From: Microbacterium murale
GTDB taxonomy: Bacteria > Actinomycetota > Actinomycetes > Actinomycetales > Microbacteriaceae
Direction: 5' to 3'
Length of the DNA: 64,000 nt
Assembly: GCF_030815955.1 (NCBI RefSeq)
Contig: NZ_JAUSXK010000001.1
Span: 434,001 to 498,000 of the forward strand
Below the pieces are notes generated by a model. The model saw only the letters and a list, made by a program, of their open reading frames with translations, was not told where the DNA came from and did not search any database. Below, one piece after another: positions 36,909 through 46,784 of the stretch (position 1 is the stretch's first letter; every line of letters starts with the position of its first letter). The translations under genes were made by a program, and so were the position numbers.

Positions 36909-38191
36909 CACACATGCCGCGCACCCCGATGGCCCTCCTCTCGCCCGCTGATCAGGAGCGCCTGCGCGCCCTGCGACGCATGAAGGCGATCGCGATCGGC
37001 GCATTGGTTTTCATGGCGGTACTGTTCGTCATCGCGTTCTGGCTGGAGAGCCGGCAGCCCTGGCTCTCCTATGTCCGTGCGGCCGCCGAGGGCGGCATGG
37101 TCGGCGCGCTCGCCGACTGGTTCGCGGTCACCGCACTGTTCCGCCACCCGCTCGGCCTTCCGATCCCGCACACTGCGATCATCCCCAACCGCAAGGACGA
37201 GATCGGACGCACGCTCGGCGAGTTCGTGGAGACGAACTTCCTCGCCGCTGACGTCGTGCGCACCAAGCTCCAGGCGACCGCGATCGCCCAGCGCGCCGGC
37301 GAGTGGCTGCAGCAGATGCCGCACGCCGAACGGGTCTCCGCGGAGGGCGCGACGATCGCGACCGCCGTGCTGAACGCTCTCAGCGACGACGACGTGCGTG
37401 ATCTCATCACAGATCTCGCCCGTGAGCATCTCGTGCAACCGGAGTGGGGGCCTCCCGCGGGCGTCTGGCTGGAGAAGATCGTCGATGCCGACGCTCACCA
37501 CGGCGCGGTCGATCTCGCCGCCGACAGCATCGCGACGTGGCTGGACGCGAACGCCGAGTCCTTCACCGGTCTGGTCTCCCGGCGCCTCCCGTCATGGGTG
37601 CCGCGCCTGGCACACCGATTCGTCGACGACACCGTCTACCACGAGGCGGTCAAGTTCGTGCATGCGGTGCAGGCGGATCCGCGGCATCCGGCCCGTCTCG
37701 CGATCGACGGATATCTCGCTCGCCTCGCCGACAACCTGCAGAACGACCCGGCGACGCGCGCGAAGCTCGAGAATGCGAAAGCCTCACTCTTCGACAGCCC
37801 CCGGGTCGGTGCGCTGGCCGCTGAGGCGTGGAACACCGCGAAGGCGGGTCTGCTGAGATCCCTGGCAGATCCGGAGAGCGGGCTGCGCGTGCGCGCCGCG
37901 CGCGCCGTGCAGGAGGTCGGCGAGCGGCTGACGACGGATGCCGCTCTGCAGAACCGCGTGGACACCTGGGTGTCTGAGGCCGCAGTGTTCCTCGTCGACC
38001 GCTACCGCCACGACATCGCGTCGATCATCACCGACACGGTCGAGCGCTGGGATCCGGCGGAGACCACCGAGAAGATCGAGCTCATGGTCGGCCGCGATCT
38101 GCAGTACATCCGACTAAACGGCACCGTGGTCGGCGCACTCGCAGGGCTCGTGATCTTCAGCATCGCTCACGCCGTGATTCCCGGAGTCTGA
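36905..38191 (+). CDS. DUF445 domain-containing membrane protein
   Basis: A 428-residue protein with one transmembrane helix near residues 28-45 and another at the C-terminus (VVGALAGLVIFSIAHAVIPGV). Between them is the DUF445 region: EGGMVGALADWFAVTALFRHPLGLPIPHTAIIPNRKDEIGRTLGEFVE and repeated amphipathic helices. The family is widespread in bacteria and its function is unknown. It sits between an SDR gene and hutG with one base to spare. Confidence 0.9.
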   Translation: MTHMPRTPMALLSPADQERLRALRRMKAIAIGALVFMAVLFVIAFWLESRQPWLSYVRAAAEGGMVGALADWFAVTALFRHPLGLPIPHTAIIPNRKDEIGRTLGEFVETNFLAADVVRTKLQATAIAQRAGEWLQQMPHAERVSAEGATIATAVLNALSDDDVRDLITDLAREHLVQPEWGPPAGVWLEKIVDADAHHGAVDLAADSIATWLDANAESFTGLVSRRLPSWVPRLAHRFVDDTVYHEAVKFVHAVQADPRHPARLAIDGYLARLADNLQNDPATRAKLENAKASLFDSPRVGALAAEAWNTAKAGLLRSLADPESGLRVRAARAVQEVGERLTTDAALQNRVDTWVSEAAVFLVDRYRHDIASIITDTVERWDPAETTEKIELMVGRDLQYIRLNGTVVGALAGLVIFSIAHAVIPGV

Positions 38192-38192
38192 C

Positions 38193-39110
38193 ATGGCACT
38201 GTCCCACGATCCCCTATGGCCACGCGCCGGAGCCTGGCCCGCGTTCGAGAGTTCGGCGGATGCTGTGCTCCTCGGCGTCCCCACGTGGCGGACATCGCTC
38301 TCCCCCACCGGTGCCCACGCGACGCCAGCTGCGGTTCGAGACGCACTCCAGCGGTACAGCACCGCGCTCATGGGCCCGCCGATCACGGATCTGAACGAAG
38401 TGCTCAGCATCGCTGATGCCGGAGACGTCGCGGATCCGGATGGCGATTCCGGCGAAGCCGACGTGATCGCGCGCGTCCGCGAGATCGCCGACGGCAGCGA
38501 CCTGATCATCGCCCTCGGTGGCGACAACTCCCTGACATATCCCGTCGCGCTCGGCGCCGAGGCCACCGGGCTCATCACTTTCGATGCGCACTTCGATCTC
38601 CGCGACGGCGTGTCCAATGGCACCCCGGTGCGTCGCCTCATCGAAGACGTCCCTGCGGCCTCGGAATTGAGAACCTCGCGGATCGATCCCACCCGGATCG
38701 CGCAGATCGGTATCGCCGACTTCGCGAACTCCGCCGCCTACGCGCAGCGCGCGGCCGACTGGGGCATCCGGGTGATCACGCTCGACGAACTCCGCCGCCG
38801 CGGCATCGACGACGTGGTGGCCGAGGCTCTCGAAGTCGCAGGCGCCGGGTCGGGGGCTCGCATCCACCTCGACATCGACGTCGATGTCTGCGATCGCTCG
38901 GTCGCACCAGGATGCCCGGCCAGCATCCCTGGCGGCCTGCAGGCGTGGGAGCTTCGCGCACTCACCCGTGGCGTGGCATCCGACGCCAGCGTCGTCAGCG
39001 CCGATCTCGCCGAGGTCGATTCGACGTCGGACGCCGACGATGCTCGCACGGTACGCCTCGCGGCCCTGTGCGTCATGGAACTGCTCTCTGGGCTCTCCGC
39101 GCGACGCTGA
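38193..39110 (+). CDS. hutG: Formimidoylglutamase (arginase/ureohydrolase family)
   Basis: A 305-residue manganese ureohydrolase-family protein. Metal-binding motifs are GGDNS near residue 110, FDAHFDLRD near 128 and DIDVDVCD near 229. The Asn of GGDN stands where arginase has a metal-ligand His; such a change is known in some formiminoglutamases. It lies next to hutI, hutU and hutH, so hydrolysis of formimidoyl-glutamate to glutamate and formamide, the last step of histidine breakdown, is the best call. Agmatinase is less likely. It follows the DUF445 gene by one base. Confidence 0.85.
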   Translation: MALSHDPLWPRAGAWPAFESSADAVLLGVPTWRTSLSPTGAHATPAAVRDALQRYSTALMGPPITDLNEVLSIADAGDVADPDGDSGEADVIARVREIADGSDLIIALGGDNSLTYPVALGAEATGLITFDAHFDLRDGVSNGTPVRRLIEDVPAASELRTSRIDPTRIAQIGIADFANSAAYAQRAADWGIRVITLDELRRRGIDDVVAEALEVAGAGSGARIHLDIDVDVCDRSVAPGCPASIPGGLQAWELRALTRGVASDASVVSADLAEVDSTSDADDARTVRLAALCVMELLSGLSARR

Positions 39111-39145
39111 GCCGTCTCACGGGCGCACGCTTCGGCGGTCGACCA

Positions 39146-39151
39146 TAGTAT
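39146..39151 (+). promoter_or_regulatory. -10 element, leaderless promoter (membrane protein 39158)
   Basis: TAGTAT lies six bases before the ATG at 39158. Confidence 0.5.
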
Positions 39152-39157
39152 GTCTCC

Positions 39158-39826
39158 ATGACACTGCCGCCGGCGTTCGACCCTGCCCATTGGACCGAGC
39201 GCCTGCGACTCGCGACCGACCCCACAGCGCAGAAAGCGCTCGGGATGAAGGGCGTCATACTCGTGGCGGTCTGTGTGGTCGGCCTGGCTCTCGGTGCTCT
39301 CCTGCTCGTGCTGGGGCAGCCGATGGCGGGCATCATCCTGCTGGTTCTCGGTGCGATCGGCGCCGTCGCATGGATCATCGTCTCAGCGAACGCACGGGCT
39401 GCGAGTTCGATGACGGGCGAGGATCTGATCGAGATCGTCGTCGCGGACGAGGGCGTGCTGGTTCAGGGCGGCCTACCGGTGCTCTGGAACGAGATCTCAG
39501 AGATCGCCTACACCTGGAATGCGCCGGTCACCTACACGGGCGGACTCGCGGCTGCGGCTGCGAACGCCTCGGGACGGATGCTCGACGAAGCCGGTGTGGA
39601 TCGTTCCATGAAGGCGCTGACGATCTCGCTGCGCGACTACCCTTCCGTCAAGGCCCGCGCGACCACCAAACCCCGCCGAATGGTCCTTTTCGAACCGATG
39701 CTCGGAGGCGCCGCGACTGTGCACGTGGGCTTGCACGGCCGAAGTGCCGATGAGGTGCACCACGTGCTGCAACTCCTGGCGGCCGCGGCGACGCAGCACG
39801 GCATCCTCTTCACCCGCCGGACCTGA
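39158..39826 (+). CDS. Membrane protein, function unknown
   Basis: A 222-residue protein with two adjacent transmembrane helices (residues 28-51 and 54-72) and a 150-residue soluble C-terminal part that looks PH-like ([19 protein letters not shown], then [11 protein letters not shown]). I do not recognise a named family. Its last 17 bases overlap the end of hutI on the other strand. Confidence 0.75.
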   Translation: MTLPPAFDPAHWTERLRLATDPTAQKALGMKGVILVAVCVVGLALGALLLVLGQPMAGIILLVLGAIGAVAWIIVSANARAASSMTGEDLIEIVVADEGVLVQGGLPVLWNEISEIAYTWNAPVTYTGGLAAAAANASGRMLDEAGVDRSMKALTISLRDYPSVKARATTKPRRMVLFEPMLGGAATVHVGLHGRSADEVHHVLQLLAAAATQHGILFTRRT

Positions 39827-40970
39827 CCTCGCCGTCCTTCCATACCCGAGTGATGAGCGGCACCCCTGGTCGATAGGCGAGGTGCACTTGGGTCGGCGCC
39901 TCGAGCAGTACGAGGTCGGCGCGTGCGCCTGGCGCGATCACACCGATGTCGTCGCGGCGCAGCGCACGCGCTCCTCCGGCGGTCGCCGCCCACAGCGCCT
40001 CGGTCGGAGTCATGCCCATGTCGCGCACGGCGATCGCGATGCAGAACGGCATGGACGAGGTGAAGCTCGAGCCGGGGTTGGTGTCGCACGCGAGCGCGAC
40101 AGTGATGCCGGCGTCGATCAGCCGCCGTGCATCGGGATAGGGCTGGCGGGTGGAGAACTCTACGCCGGGCAGCAGCGTGAGCACGGTGTGTGAGCCTGCG
40201 AGCGCCGCGACGTCGTCATCGGTCAGGTAGGTGCCGTGATCGACGGATGCAGCGCCGAGTTCGACCGCGAGCCTCACGCCGCCCCCAGGGCCGAGTTGGC
40301 TGGCGTGCACCCGCGGGGACAGCCCACGCGCGATTCCGGCTTCCAGCACCCTGCGGGACTGATCGACAGTGAAGGCGCCCGTTTCGCAGAAGACATCGAT
40401 CCATCGCGCGTACGGTGCGCAGGCATCCAGCATCGGCCCCGTCACCAGATCGACGTACTCGTCAGAGCGGTCCGCGTACTCCGCCGGGACCACATGCGCG
40501 CCGAGGAATGTGACCTCTGGGGTGACCTCTGCGGCGAGGCGCACGAGACGCTGCTCATCGGCGACGGTGAGCCCGTAGCCGCTCTTGATCTCCACCGTCG
40601 TCGTGCCCTGCGCGTGCATCTCATCGACGAATCCGTGCAGGCGAGAGCGCAACTCCTCGTCTGGCGCCGCGCGCGTCGCCGCGACCGTGGATCGGATGCC
40701 GCCTGCAGCATACTTCTGCCCCGCCATGCGGGCTTCGAACTCTGCGGCTCGATCGCCGGCGAACACGAGGTGGCTGTGGCTGTCCACGAAACCGGGGATG
40801 ACGGCGCGACCGGCCGCATCGACCACCTCGGCCCCGCCCGCCGAAAGAGCGTCCTCAGCCGCCCCCATCCACGAGATCCGCTCGTTCTCGATCATCACTG
40901 CGGCGTCGTGCAGCGTTCCGACGTCGGTGCAGGTCGTCAGTTCTCCGATGTTCGTGATGAGGGTGCTCAT
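39810..40970 (-). CDS. hutI: Imidazolonepropionase
   Basis: A 386-residue amidohydrolase that opens 4-imidazolone-5-propionate to N-formimidoyl-glutamate, step three of histidine degradation. Metal-binding HSH is in [22 protein letters not shown] near residue 65; [25 protein letters not shown] and [11 protein letters not shown] are HutI signatures. It overlaps hutU by ATGA (40967-40970). Convergent with the unnamed membrane protein. Confidence 0.96.
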   Translation of the reverse strand: MSTLITNIGELTTCTDVGTLHDAAVMIENERISWMGAAEDALSAGGAEVVDAAGRAVIPGFVDSHSHLVFAGDRAAEFEARMAGQKYAAGGIRSTVAATRAAPDEELRSRLHGFVDEMHAQGTTTVEIKSGYGLTVADEQRLVRLAAEVTPEVTFLGAHVVPAEYADRSDEYVDLVTGPMLDACAPYARWIDVFCETGAFTVDQSRRVLEAGIARGLSPRVHASQLGPGGGVRLAVELGAASVDHGTYLTDDDVAALAGSHTVLTLLPGVEFSTRQPYPDARRLIDAGITVALACDTNPGSSFTSSMPFCIAIAVRDMGMTPTEALWAATAGGARALRRDDIGVIAPGARADLVLLEAPTQVHLAYRPGVPLITRVWKDGEVRSGG

Positions 40971-42616
40971 AGCATCGGGATCTTCAGCCCGCGTTCACGG
41001 GCGACGTCACGTGCATGCTCGTAGCCGGCATCGACGTGGCGCATGACGCCGGTGCCAGGGTCGTTGGTGAGCACGCGCTCGAGCTTCTCGGCGGCGAGCG
41101 CGGTGCCGTCGGCGACGCACACCTGGCCGGCATGGATGCTGCGCCCGATGCCGACGCCTCCGCCGTGGTGCAACGACACCCAGGACGCACCGGATGCCGT
41201 GTTGAGCAGCGCGTTCAGCATCGGCCAGTCGGCGATGGCATCCGAACCGTCCTTCATGGCCTCGGTCTCGCGATACGGCGAGGCGACGGAGCCCGAGTCG
41301 AGGTGGTCACGGCCGATCACGATCGGCGCTTTCAGCTCGCCCGACGCGACCATCTCATTGAACTTCAGTCCTGCAAGGTGCCTCTCCTTGTAACCGAGCC
41401 AGCAGATACGAGCCGGCAGCCCCTCGAAGTGCACCTTCTCTCCCGCCCGCTGCAACCAGCGGTGGAGGGCGGCGTCTTCGGGGAAAAGCTCTGCGATCGC
41501 ACGGTCGGTCTTGAAGATGTCCTCCGGGTCGCCTGAGAGCGCCACCCAGCGGAACGGACCGCGTCCCTCTTCGAACTGCGGCCGGATGTATGCCGGGACG
41601 AAGCCGGGGAACTCGAAGGCGCGCTCGAAGCCGCCGAGCTCGGCCTCCCGGCGAATCGAGTTCCCATAGTCGAAGACGGCGGCGCCGGCATCCTGGAATC
41701 CCACCATCGCAGCCACGTGCTGAGCCATCGACTCGCGTGAGCGACGAGTGAACTCCTCCGGATCCCGCTCCGCCGCGCTCTTCCACTCCGCCACCGACAT
41801 GCCGGCCGGCAGATATGCCAGTGGGTCGTGCGCGCTGGTCTGGTCGGTCACGATGTCGATCGGTACTCCGCGGCGCAGCAGCTCGGGGAAGACCTCGGCC
41901 GCGTTGCCGACGACTCCGACAGAAAGCGCCTCGCCGGCCTCCTTCGCTGCGACAACCCGTGTCACCGCGACATCGAGGTCGGAGGTGTATTCGTCAAGGT
42001 ATCCGTGCTCCACACGGCGTGCCAGGCGCGTCTCATCGACGTCGACGATGAGCACGACGCCGTCGTTCATGGTGACGGCCAATGGTTGTGCCCCGCCCAT
42101 GCCCCCGGCGCCACCGGTGAGGGTGAGCGTGCCGGTGAGAGATTCGCGTCCGAGTGAGCGTGCCACGGCGGCGAAGGTCTCGTACGTTCCCTGAAGGATG
42201 CCCTGCGTGCCGATATAGATCCATGACCCGGCGGTCATCTGCCCGTACATGGTCAGGCCCAGCGCTTCCAGCCGCCGGAACTCCGGCCAGGTCGCCCAGT
42301 CACCCACGAGGTTCGAGTTCGCGATCAGCACGCGCGGTGCCCACGCGTGGGTGCGGAACACGCCGACCGGCTTCCCCGATTGCACCAGCAGCGTCTCGTC
42401 CGGCTCGAGCTCGTCGAGCGTGCGCACGATCGCTTCATAGGCCTCCCACGAGCGCGCAGCCTTCCCGGTGCCGCCGTACACGACGAGATCTTCCGGGTGC
42501 TCCGCGACCTCTGGGTCGAGGTTGTTCATCAGCATCCGCTTGGCGGCCTCTGCACCCCAGCTCTTCGCGGTGCGCTCGGGGCCGCGGGCGGCGCGGACGA
42601 TGCGGGACTCAGACAT
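40967..42616 (-). CDS. hutU: Urocanate hydratase
   Basis: A 549-residue enzyme, full length for urocanase, which uses tightly bound NAD+ to convert urocanate to imidazolonepropionate. It opens [60 protein letters not shown] (NAD site) and [21 protein letters not shown] are characteristic. The start at 42616 overlaps the hutH stop by the 8-base ATGTCTGA. Confidence 0.97.
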   Translation of the reverse strand: MSESRIVRAARGPERTAKSWGAEAAKRMLMNNLDPEVAEHPEDLVVYGGTGKAARSWEAYEAIVRTLDELEPDETLLVQSGKPVGVFRTHAWAPRVLIANSNLVGDWATWPEFRRLEALGLTMYGQMTAGSWIYIGTQGILQGTYETFAAVARSLGRESLTGTLTLTGGAGGMGGAQPLAVTMNDGVVLIVDVDETRLARRVEHGYLDEYTSDLDVAVTRVVAAKEAGEALSVGVVGNAAEVFPELLRRGVPIDIVTDQTSAHDPLAYLPAGMSVAEWKSAAERDPEEFTRRSRESMAQHVAAMVGFQDAGAAVFDYGNSIRREAELGGFERAFEFPGFVPAYIRPQFEEGRGPFRWVALSGDPEDIFKTDRAIAELFPEDAALHRWLQRAGEKVHFEGLPARICWLGYKERHLAGLKFNEMVASGELKAPIVIGRDHLDSGSVASPYRETEAMKDGSDAIADWPMLNALLNTASGASWVSLHHGGGVGIGRSIHAGQVCVADGTALAAEKLERVLTNDPGTGVMRHVDAGYEHARDVARERGLKIPML

Positions 42617-44144
42617 GTGCGTTCTCCTTCGCAGTCCGGGCGACGGCGCCCGATCGGACGAGTTCGGTGACGGCTTCCATCTCCGGCGAGAGGAAGCGAT
42701 CGGGCCCTGGTCCTTCGGCGACGGTTCGCACGAGGTCGCGCACCGCCGCGGTGGCCGGCCCGGCCTGCAGTGGCGCCCGCAGGTCGAGAGCGCGAGCGCC
42801 GGTGAGCACTTCGATGGCGAGCACACGAGTGAGACCGTCGATCGCGCGGCGCAGCTTGCGGGCGGCTGACCAGCCCATCGACACGTGGTCCTCCTGCATC
42901 GCCGATGACGGGATGGAGTCGACGGATGCCGGCACGGCGAGGCGCTTGAGCTCGGAGACGATCCCCGCCGCGGCGTACTGCGCGATCATCAGTCCGGAAT
43001 CGACGCCCACCTCGTGGGCGAGGAACGGCGGCAGGCCGCGGCTGCGCGCCGGGTCGAGGGCGCGGTCGGTGCGGCGCTCGGAAATGCTTGCGACATCGGC
43101 GACGCTGATCGCGAGGAAGTCCAGCACGGCGGCGACGGGCGCGCCATGGAAGTTGCCGTTCGACTCGATGCGCCCGTCGACGGTGATGACCGGGTTGTCG
43201 ATGACGCTGGCGAGTTCGCGCGATGCGATGGTCGCGGCGTGTTCCATCGTGTCGCGAGCGGTGCCGTGCACTTGCGGTGAACAACGCAGCGAGTAGGCGT
43301 CCTGCACACGACCGTCCTCGGGGCCCGCGTGGCTGGACACGATCGGGGAGTCGGCGAGGAACGCCCGAAGGTTCGCGGCCGAGAGCGCCTGACCGCTCTG
43401 CGGACGCAGCGCCATGAGATCGGCGGCGAACACGGCGTCCGTGCCGAACTGGCTCTCGATGGACATCGCCGCGGCGAGGTCTGCGGTGGCGAGCAGCATC
43501 TCGAGATCATGCAGCGCGAGCACGAGCATGCCCAGCATCCCGTCGGTGCCGTTGATGAGAGCGAGGCCCTCCTTCTCGACCAGCACGAGCGGTTCGATGC
43601 CCGCGGCGGCGAGTGCTTCGGATGCTCGCACGAGGGCTCCGGATGCATCGCGCACATCCCCTTCTCCGAGTGCAGCGAGCGCGATATGCGCGAGCGGGGC
43701 GAGGTCTCCCGAGCAGCCCAGCGAGCCGTATTCGCGCACCACCGGCGTGATGCCGGCGTTCAGCATTGCGGCGTACGTCTCCACGACGAGACGGCGCACG
43801 CCAGTGCGGCCGGATGCAAGAGTCTGCAATCTCAGCAGCTGCAACGCCCGCACGACCTCGGTCTCGACCTCGGCGCCAGTGCCTGCCGCATGCGATCGGA
43901 TGAGGCTCGCCTGCAGCTGATGACGGCGCTCGGGGACGATGAACGTGGTGGCGAGTGCGCCGAATCCGGTCGAGACGCCGTAATGCGGGTGCGGATCCGC
44001 GGCGAGCGCGTCGACGACTCCCCTGGTCTGCGTCACACGTTCCAGCGCTGCGGGATCGAGTGCGACGCGCTCCCCGTGACGGGCGACGGCGACGACATCT
44101 GCAGGTGACAGCGGCGCAGCGCCGACGAGAACGGAATCAGTCAT
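42609..44144 (-). CDS. hutH: Histidine ammonia-lyase
   Basis: A 511-residue enzyme that deaminates histidine to urocanate. The triad that forms the MIO cofactor is within [16 protein letters not shown] near residue 140: Cys-Ser-Gly rather than the more common Ala-Ser-Gly, as I recall for Streptomyces-type enzymes. [37 protein letters not shown] and NFHGAPVA are further family marks. First gene of hutHUI; the divergent IclR-type gene starts 58 bases away. Confidence 0.97.
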   Translation of the reverse strand: MTDSVLVGAAPLSPADVVAVARHGERVALDPAALERVTQTRGVVDALAADPHPHYGVSTGFGALATTFIVPERRHQLQASLIRSHAAGTGAEVETEVVRALQLLRLQTLASGRTGVRRLVVETYAAMLNAGITPVVREYGSLGCSGDLAPLAHIALAALGEGDVRDASGALVRASEALAAAGIEPLVLVEKEGLALINGTDGMLGMLVLALHDLEMLLATADLAAAMSIESQFGTDAVFAADLMALRPQSGQALSAANLRAFLADSPIVSSHAGPEDGRVQDAYSLRCSPQVHGTARDTMEHAATIASRELASVIDNPVITVDGRIESNGNFHGAPVAAVLDFLAISVADVASISERRTDRALDPARSRGLPPFLAHEVGVDSGLMIAQYAAAGIVSELKRLAVPASVDSIPSSAMQEDHVSMGWSAARKLRRAIDGLTRVLAIEVLTGARALDLRAPLQAGPATAAVRDLVRTVAEGPGPDRFLSPEMEAVTELVRSGAVARTAKENAHV

Positions 44145-44196
44145 GCTCTGATTCCACACCGACGCGCTGGCGCCGGACAGGGGTTGGTGACATCCT

Positions 44197-44988
44197 TTGT
44201 CTGTGATCCCAGACAGCGAGCATCCGCAGGTGCCGGCCGCCGAGCACACGCTGCGCATTCTGCGTCATCTCGCCGCGCGCACCGCTCCCGTAGCGGCATC
44301 CGCGATCGCACGGGACCTCGGCCTGCCCCGATCCACCGTATATCACCTGCTCACGACGCTCGCAGCGTACGGGTTCGTGCTCCATCTTCGCGAAGAGCAG
44401 CGCTGGGGTCTGGGCACGTCGGCCTTCGAACTGGCCGGTGGCTACGCACGCCAGCAGCCCCTCGCCCGGCTCGGGCGACCGCTCATCGCGTCACTCGCCG
44501 ATCGGATCGGTGAGAGCGCGCACCTCGCCGTGATGAGCGGAAGCGATGTGCTCTACATCGTCGAGGAACGCGCCCCGCGACGTCCGGCGCTGGTGACGGA
44601 GGTCGGTGTGCGGCTGCCGGCGCACCTCACAGCGACGGGTCGTGCGATGCTCGCCGCCCTCCCCCGCGAGCAGGTGCGAGCGCTTTATCCGGATGCCTCC
44701 GCCTTCCCCTCGCGAACGGGACTCGGCCCCACTCGTCCGAGCGAACTGCGTGAACTGCTGCGCAGCATCCGCGCCACCGGTTTTGCCACCGAAGACGGCC
44801 AGGTGAGCGCCGGTCTCTCCTCCGTCGGCGTCGCTGTCATCGACCGCTCCGGCTGGCCGGTTGCCGCCGTGGCCGTCACGTGGCCGGAGGATCAGACGGC
44901 CCGACGCGACGTCGACGAGCTCGCCGCGGTGGTCGACGACACCGCGCGCGAACTCGCCAGGCGACTTCAAGGCCGAACCGGAACCTGA
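44197..44988 (+). CDS. IclR family transcriptional regulator, probable hut repressor
   Basis: A 263-residue regulator with an N-terminal winged HTH (EHTLRILRHLAARTAPVAASAIARDLGLPRSTVYHLLTTL) and a C-terminal IclR effector domain (LTATGRAMLAALP, GLSSVGVAVIDRSGWPVAAVAVT). It is divergent from hutHUI, which makes it the likely histidine or urocanate-responsive regulator. Start codon is TTG 44197 or GTG 44203; an inverted repeat covers both. Confidence 0.88.
   Translation: MSVIPDSEHPQVPAAEHTLRILRHLAARTAPVAASAIARDLGLPRSTVYHLLTTLAAYGFVLHLREEQRWGLGTSAFELAGGYARQQPLARLGRPLIASLADRIGESAHLAVMSGSDVLYIVEERAPRRPALVTEVGVRLPAHLTATGRAMLAALPREQVRALYPDASAFPSRTGLGPTRPSELRELLRSIRATGFATEDGQVSAGLSSVGVAVIDRSGWPVAAVAVTWPEDQTARRDVDELAAVVDDTARELARRLQGRTGT
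44198..44215. promoter_or_regulatory. Perfect inverted repeat over the hut regulator start (candidate operator)
   Basis: TGTCTG-TGATCC-CAGACA is a perfect 6-bp inverted repeat with a 6-base spacer, starting one base into the TTG start of the IclR-type gene and 54 bases upstream of the hutH start. Position suggests autoregulation and control of hutHUI. Confidence 0.55.
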
Positions 44989-44996
44989 CTTCCGCG

Positions 44997-45761
44997 TCAG
45001 AGCAACGCGCCGCCTGTCGCATCCAGATACTGACCAGTGACCCAGCGCGCGTCGTTCGAGACCAGGAAGGCCACGACATCGGCGACGTCGGGTGGCGTGC
45101 CGATGCGATTGAAAGGAGACATGGCCGAGACCGCATCCCGCGCGTCGGTGCTCGTGCGCAGCCACCCCGCGTTCATGTCGGTGTCGATCACTCCGGGGGC
45201 CACCGCGTTCACGGTGATGCCCCGCGAGCCCAGATCCTTCGCGGCACCGAGGATCATGGTGTCCAGCGCTGCCTTCGACATCGAGTACGCCAGGAGATCC
45301 GGATCGGCGCGCTTGGTCAGCCCTGTGGACATGGTCACGACGCGACCGCCGTCCGCCAGTCTGTTCTGCGCCTGCTGCAGCAGGAAGAAGACGGATCGCG
45401 TGTTCACCGCGAAGAGCTCGTCGAACCACTCGGCACTCGTGGACGCCAGCGACCCGGCTCCGGCGACGCCGGCGTTCGCGACGAGAATGTCCAAGCCTGT
45501 CGATCCGGTTCGCTCGCGAAGTTCGGCGTCGAGCTGAGCGAACAGGACGTCCGTGCCGCTCGGGGCGCTGAGGTCCGCTCCCACGGTGAACGCGCGCCCG
45601 CCCGCTGACGTGATCGCAGCGACGACGTCGCGCCCGGAGTCCGCATCCCTTCCATGCACGGCGACCAGCGCACCATCCGCGGCCAGTCGTTCGCTGATCG
45701 CACGCCCGATCCCCCGGGACCCACCTGTCACCAGGGCCGTCTTACCGTCGAGTCCACCCAT
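44997..45761 (-). CDS. SDR family NAD(P)-dependent oxidoreductase
   Basis: A 254-residue classical SDR with VTGGSRGIGRAISERLAADG (residues 11-30), VANAGVAGAG, VVTMSTGLTKR, YSMSKAALDTMIL (YxxxK) and VNAVAPGVIDTDMNAG. It resembles 3-oxoacyl-ACP reductase/glucose dehydrogenase-like SDRs; the substrate is unknown. ATG 45761 follows AAAGGAGATGTGCA. It is divergent from a TetR-type gene with two shared operator-like sites. Confidence 0.92.
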   Translation of the reverse strand: MGGLDGKTALVTGGSRGIGRAISERLAADGALVAVHGRDADSGRDVVAAITSAGGRAFTVGADLSAPSGTDVLFAQLDAELRERTGSTGLDILVANAGVAGAGSLASTSAEWFDELFAVNTRSVFFLLQQAQNRLADGGRVVTMSTGLTKRADPDLLAYSMSKAALDTMILGAAKDLGSRGITVNAVAPGVIDTDMNAGWLRTSTDARDAVSAMSPFNRIGTPPDVADVVAFLVSNDARWVTGQYLDATGGALL

Positions 45762-45777
45762 TGCACATCTCCTTTTG

Positions 45778-45793
45778 TGTATTGATCACTACA
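45778..45793. promoter_or_regulatory. Operator-like site 1 (TGTA-N8-TACA)
   Basis: TGTATTGATCACTACA is a near-perfect palindrome between the divergent SDR and TetR genes, 16 bases upstream of the SDR start. Confidence 0.65.
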
Positions 45794-45814
45794 AAATGAA
45801 ACATAGCGCATTAA

Positions 45815-45830
45815 TGTATCGACCGCTACA
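45815..45830. promoter_or_regulatory. Operator-like site 2 (TGTA-N8-TACA)
   Basis: TGTATCGACCGCTACA matches site 1 at 12 of 16 positions, centre 37 bases away. It overlaps the presumed -10 hexamer of the TetR gene, so a bound repressor would block it. Confidence 0.65.
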
Positions 45831-45832
45831 GT
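45827..45832 (+). promoter_or_regulatory. -10 element, leaderless promoter (tetR)
   Basis: TACAGT lies six bases before the ATG at 45839 and overlaps operator-like site 2. Confidence 0.5.
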
Positions 45833-45838
45833 TCAACT

Positions 45839-46384
45839 ATGGGCCGCCCACGTACGTTCGACCGTGACACCGCACTCGCGTCCGCGATGCAGCTGTTCTG
45901 GCGCAACGGCTACCAGGGCACCTCGATCAGCGATCTCACGACCACGATGGGCATCGCGCCGCCGAGTCTGTATGCAGCGTTCGGTGACAAGCGGCAGCTG
46001 TTCGACGAGGCCGCAGATCTGTACCAGAGCCATCCGGCCTCGTTCGCGACACGAGCGCTGCTCGAGCCGACCGCACGAGCGGCGATCGCCCGGCTTCTGC
46101 ACGATGCCGCCTTGGAGTACACGAAGACCGGCCAGCCGAGAGGATGCCTGATCCTGTCGGAACCTCTGCTCGGGCGCCACAGGGAACAATCTCGCCGAGC
46201 GCTGACCGAGCGCCTCGAGCAAGGACGCACCGACGGCGACCTCGACGCGGAAGTCGATATCAACGCGCTCGCGGACTACATCACAGTCGTCCTCAGCGGT
46301 CTGTCCGCTCAGGCTCGCTACGGTGCAGATCACGTCCAGCTCGTAGCCGCAGCAGACGCGGCGATGCGCTCCTGGCCCGGCTAG
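45839..46384 (+). CDS. TetR/AcrR family transcriptional regulator
   Basis: A 181-residue regulator. The N-terminal HTH has GRPRTFDRDTALASAMQLFWRNGYQGTSISDL and MGIAPPSLYAAFGDKRQLF; the C-terminal domain contains GQPRGCLI-like (TGQPRGCLILSE) found in the YcdC/TetR_C_16-like group. It most likely represses itself and the divergent SDR gene through the two TGTA-N8-TACA sites. Inducer unknown; these pairs often answer to reactive carbonyl or electrophile stress. Confidence 0.92.
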   Translation: MGRPRTFDRDTALASAMQLFWRNGYQGTSISDLTTTMGIAPPSLYAAFGDKRQLFDEAADLYQSHPASFATRALLEPTARAAIARLLHDAALEYTKTGQPRGCLILSEPLLGRHREQSRRALTERLEQGRTDGDLDAEVDINALADYITVVLSGLSAQARYGADHVQLVAAADAAMRSWPG

Positions 46385-46411
46385 ATCCTCGCCGCCTCCT
46401 CGTTCGCCCCG

Positions 46412-46433
46412 CTCTGACAAGACTCTGACAAGA
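46412..46433. repeat. 11-bp tandem direct repeat
   Basis: CTCTGACAAGA is repeated perfectly and without gap at 46412-46422 and 46423-46433, directly before the large hairpin at 46435-46486. Confidence 0.85.
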
Positions 46434-46434
46434 G

Positions 46435-46486
46435 GGGCCGGCCACGCAGGAAATCGACGAATGTCGATGCCTGCAGTGACCGGCCC
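46435..46486. terminator. Long interrupted hairpin between convergent genes
   Basis: Three nested stems line up: GGGCCGG (46435-46441) with CCGGCCC (46480-46486), GCAGG (46446-46450) with CCTGC (46470-46474), and ATCGAC (46453-46458) with GTCGAT (46463-46468) closed by a GAAT loop. It lies between the TetR gene end and the end of a small basic protein gene, so a bidirectional terminator is the simplest reading. Confidence 0.7.
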
Positions 46487-46507
46487 GAGGGAACCCGATC
46501 GCGCTGG

Positions 46508-46642
46508 TCAGCCGTTCGCACCCTTGCGAGGCTTGATGAACGATTCGGGCTCCTGCTTCGCACGCTTGGCCGCGCGCTTCTCCTTCAGTGAGGTCTGAGC
46601 GACCTTCTTGCTTCCCTTTGCTGATGGTGCTTTGCCTGACAT
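46508..46642 (-). CDS. Small basic protein, 44 residues, function unknown
   Basis: A 44-residue, Lys/Arg/Ala-rich protein starting MSGKAPSAKGSKK and ending ESFIKPRKGANG. ATG 46642 lies about 11 bases after a purine-rich GGAGGGGAAG; an upstream in-frame GTG at 46690 would add 16 residues with no family look. The lysine-rich composition suggests nucleic-acid binding, but there is no recognised domain. Confidence 0.6.
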   Translation of the reverse strand: MSGKAPSAKGSKKVAQTSLKEKRAAKRAKQEPESFIKPRKGANG

Positions 46643-46772
46643 CTGACTCGCTTCCCCTCCGGTTGGCTGGCGTGCGTGACCTCCGACCATAGCCGGTACC
46701 CACCCGAAGTCAAATCACCCGGTGAGAGGCGAAAAAATTGCCGCGTGTTCCGTCGGCTGATCCGGCGAGCGT

Positions 46773-46778
46773 TACGCT
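46773..46778 (+). promoter_or_regulatory. -10 element, leaderless promoter (AEC transporter)
   Basis: TACGCT lies six bases before the GTG at 46785. Confidence 0.45.
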
Positions 46779-46784
46779 CGAAGG

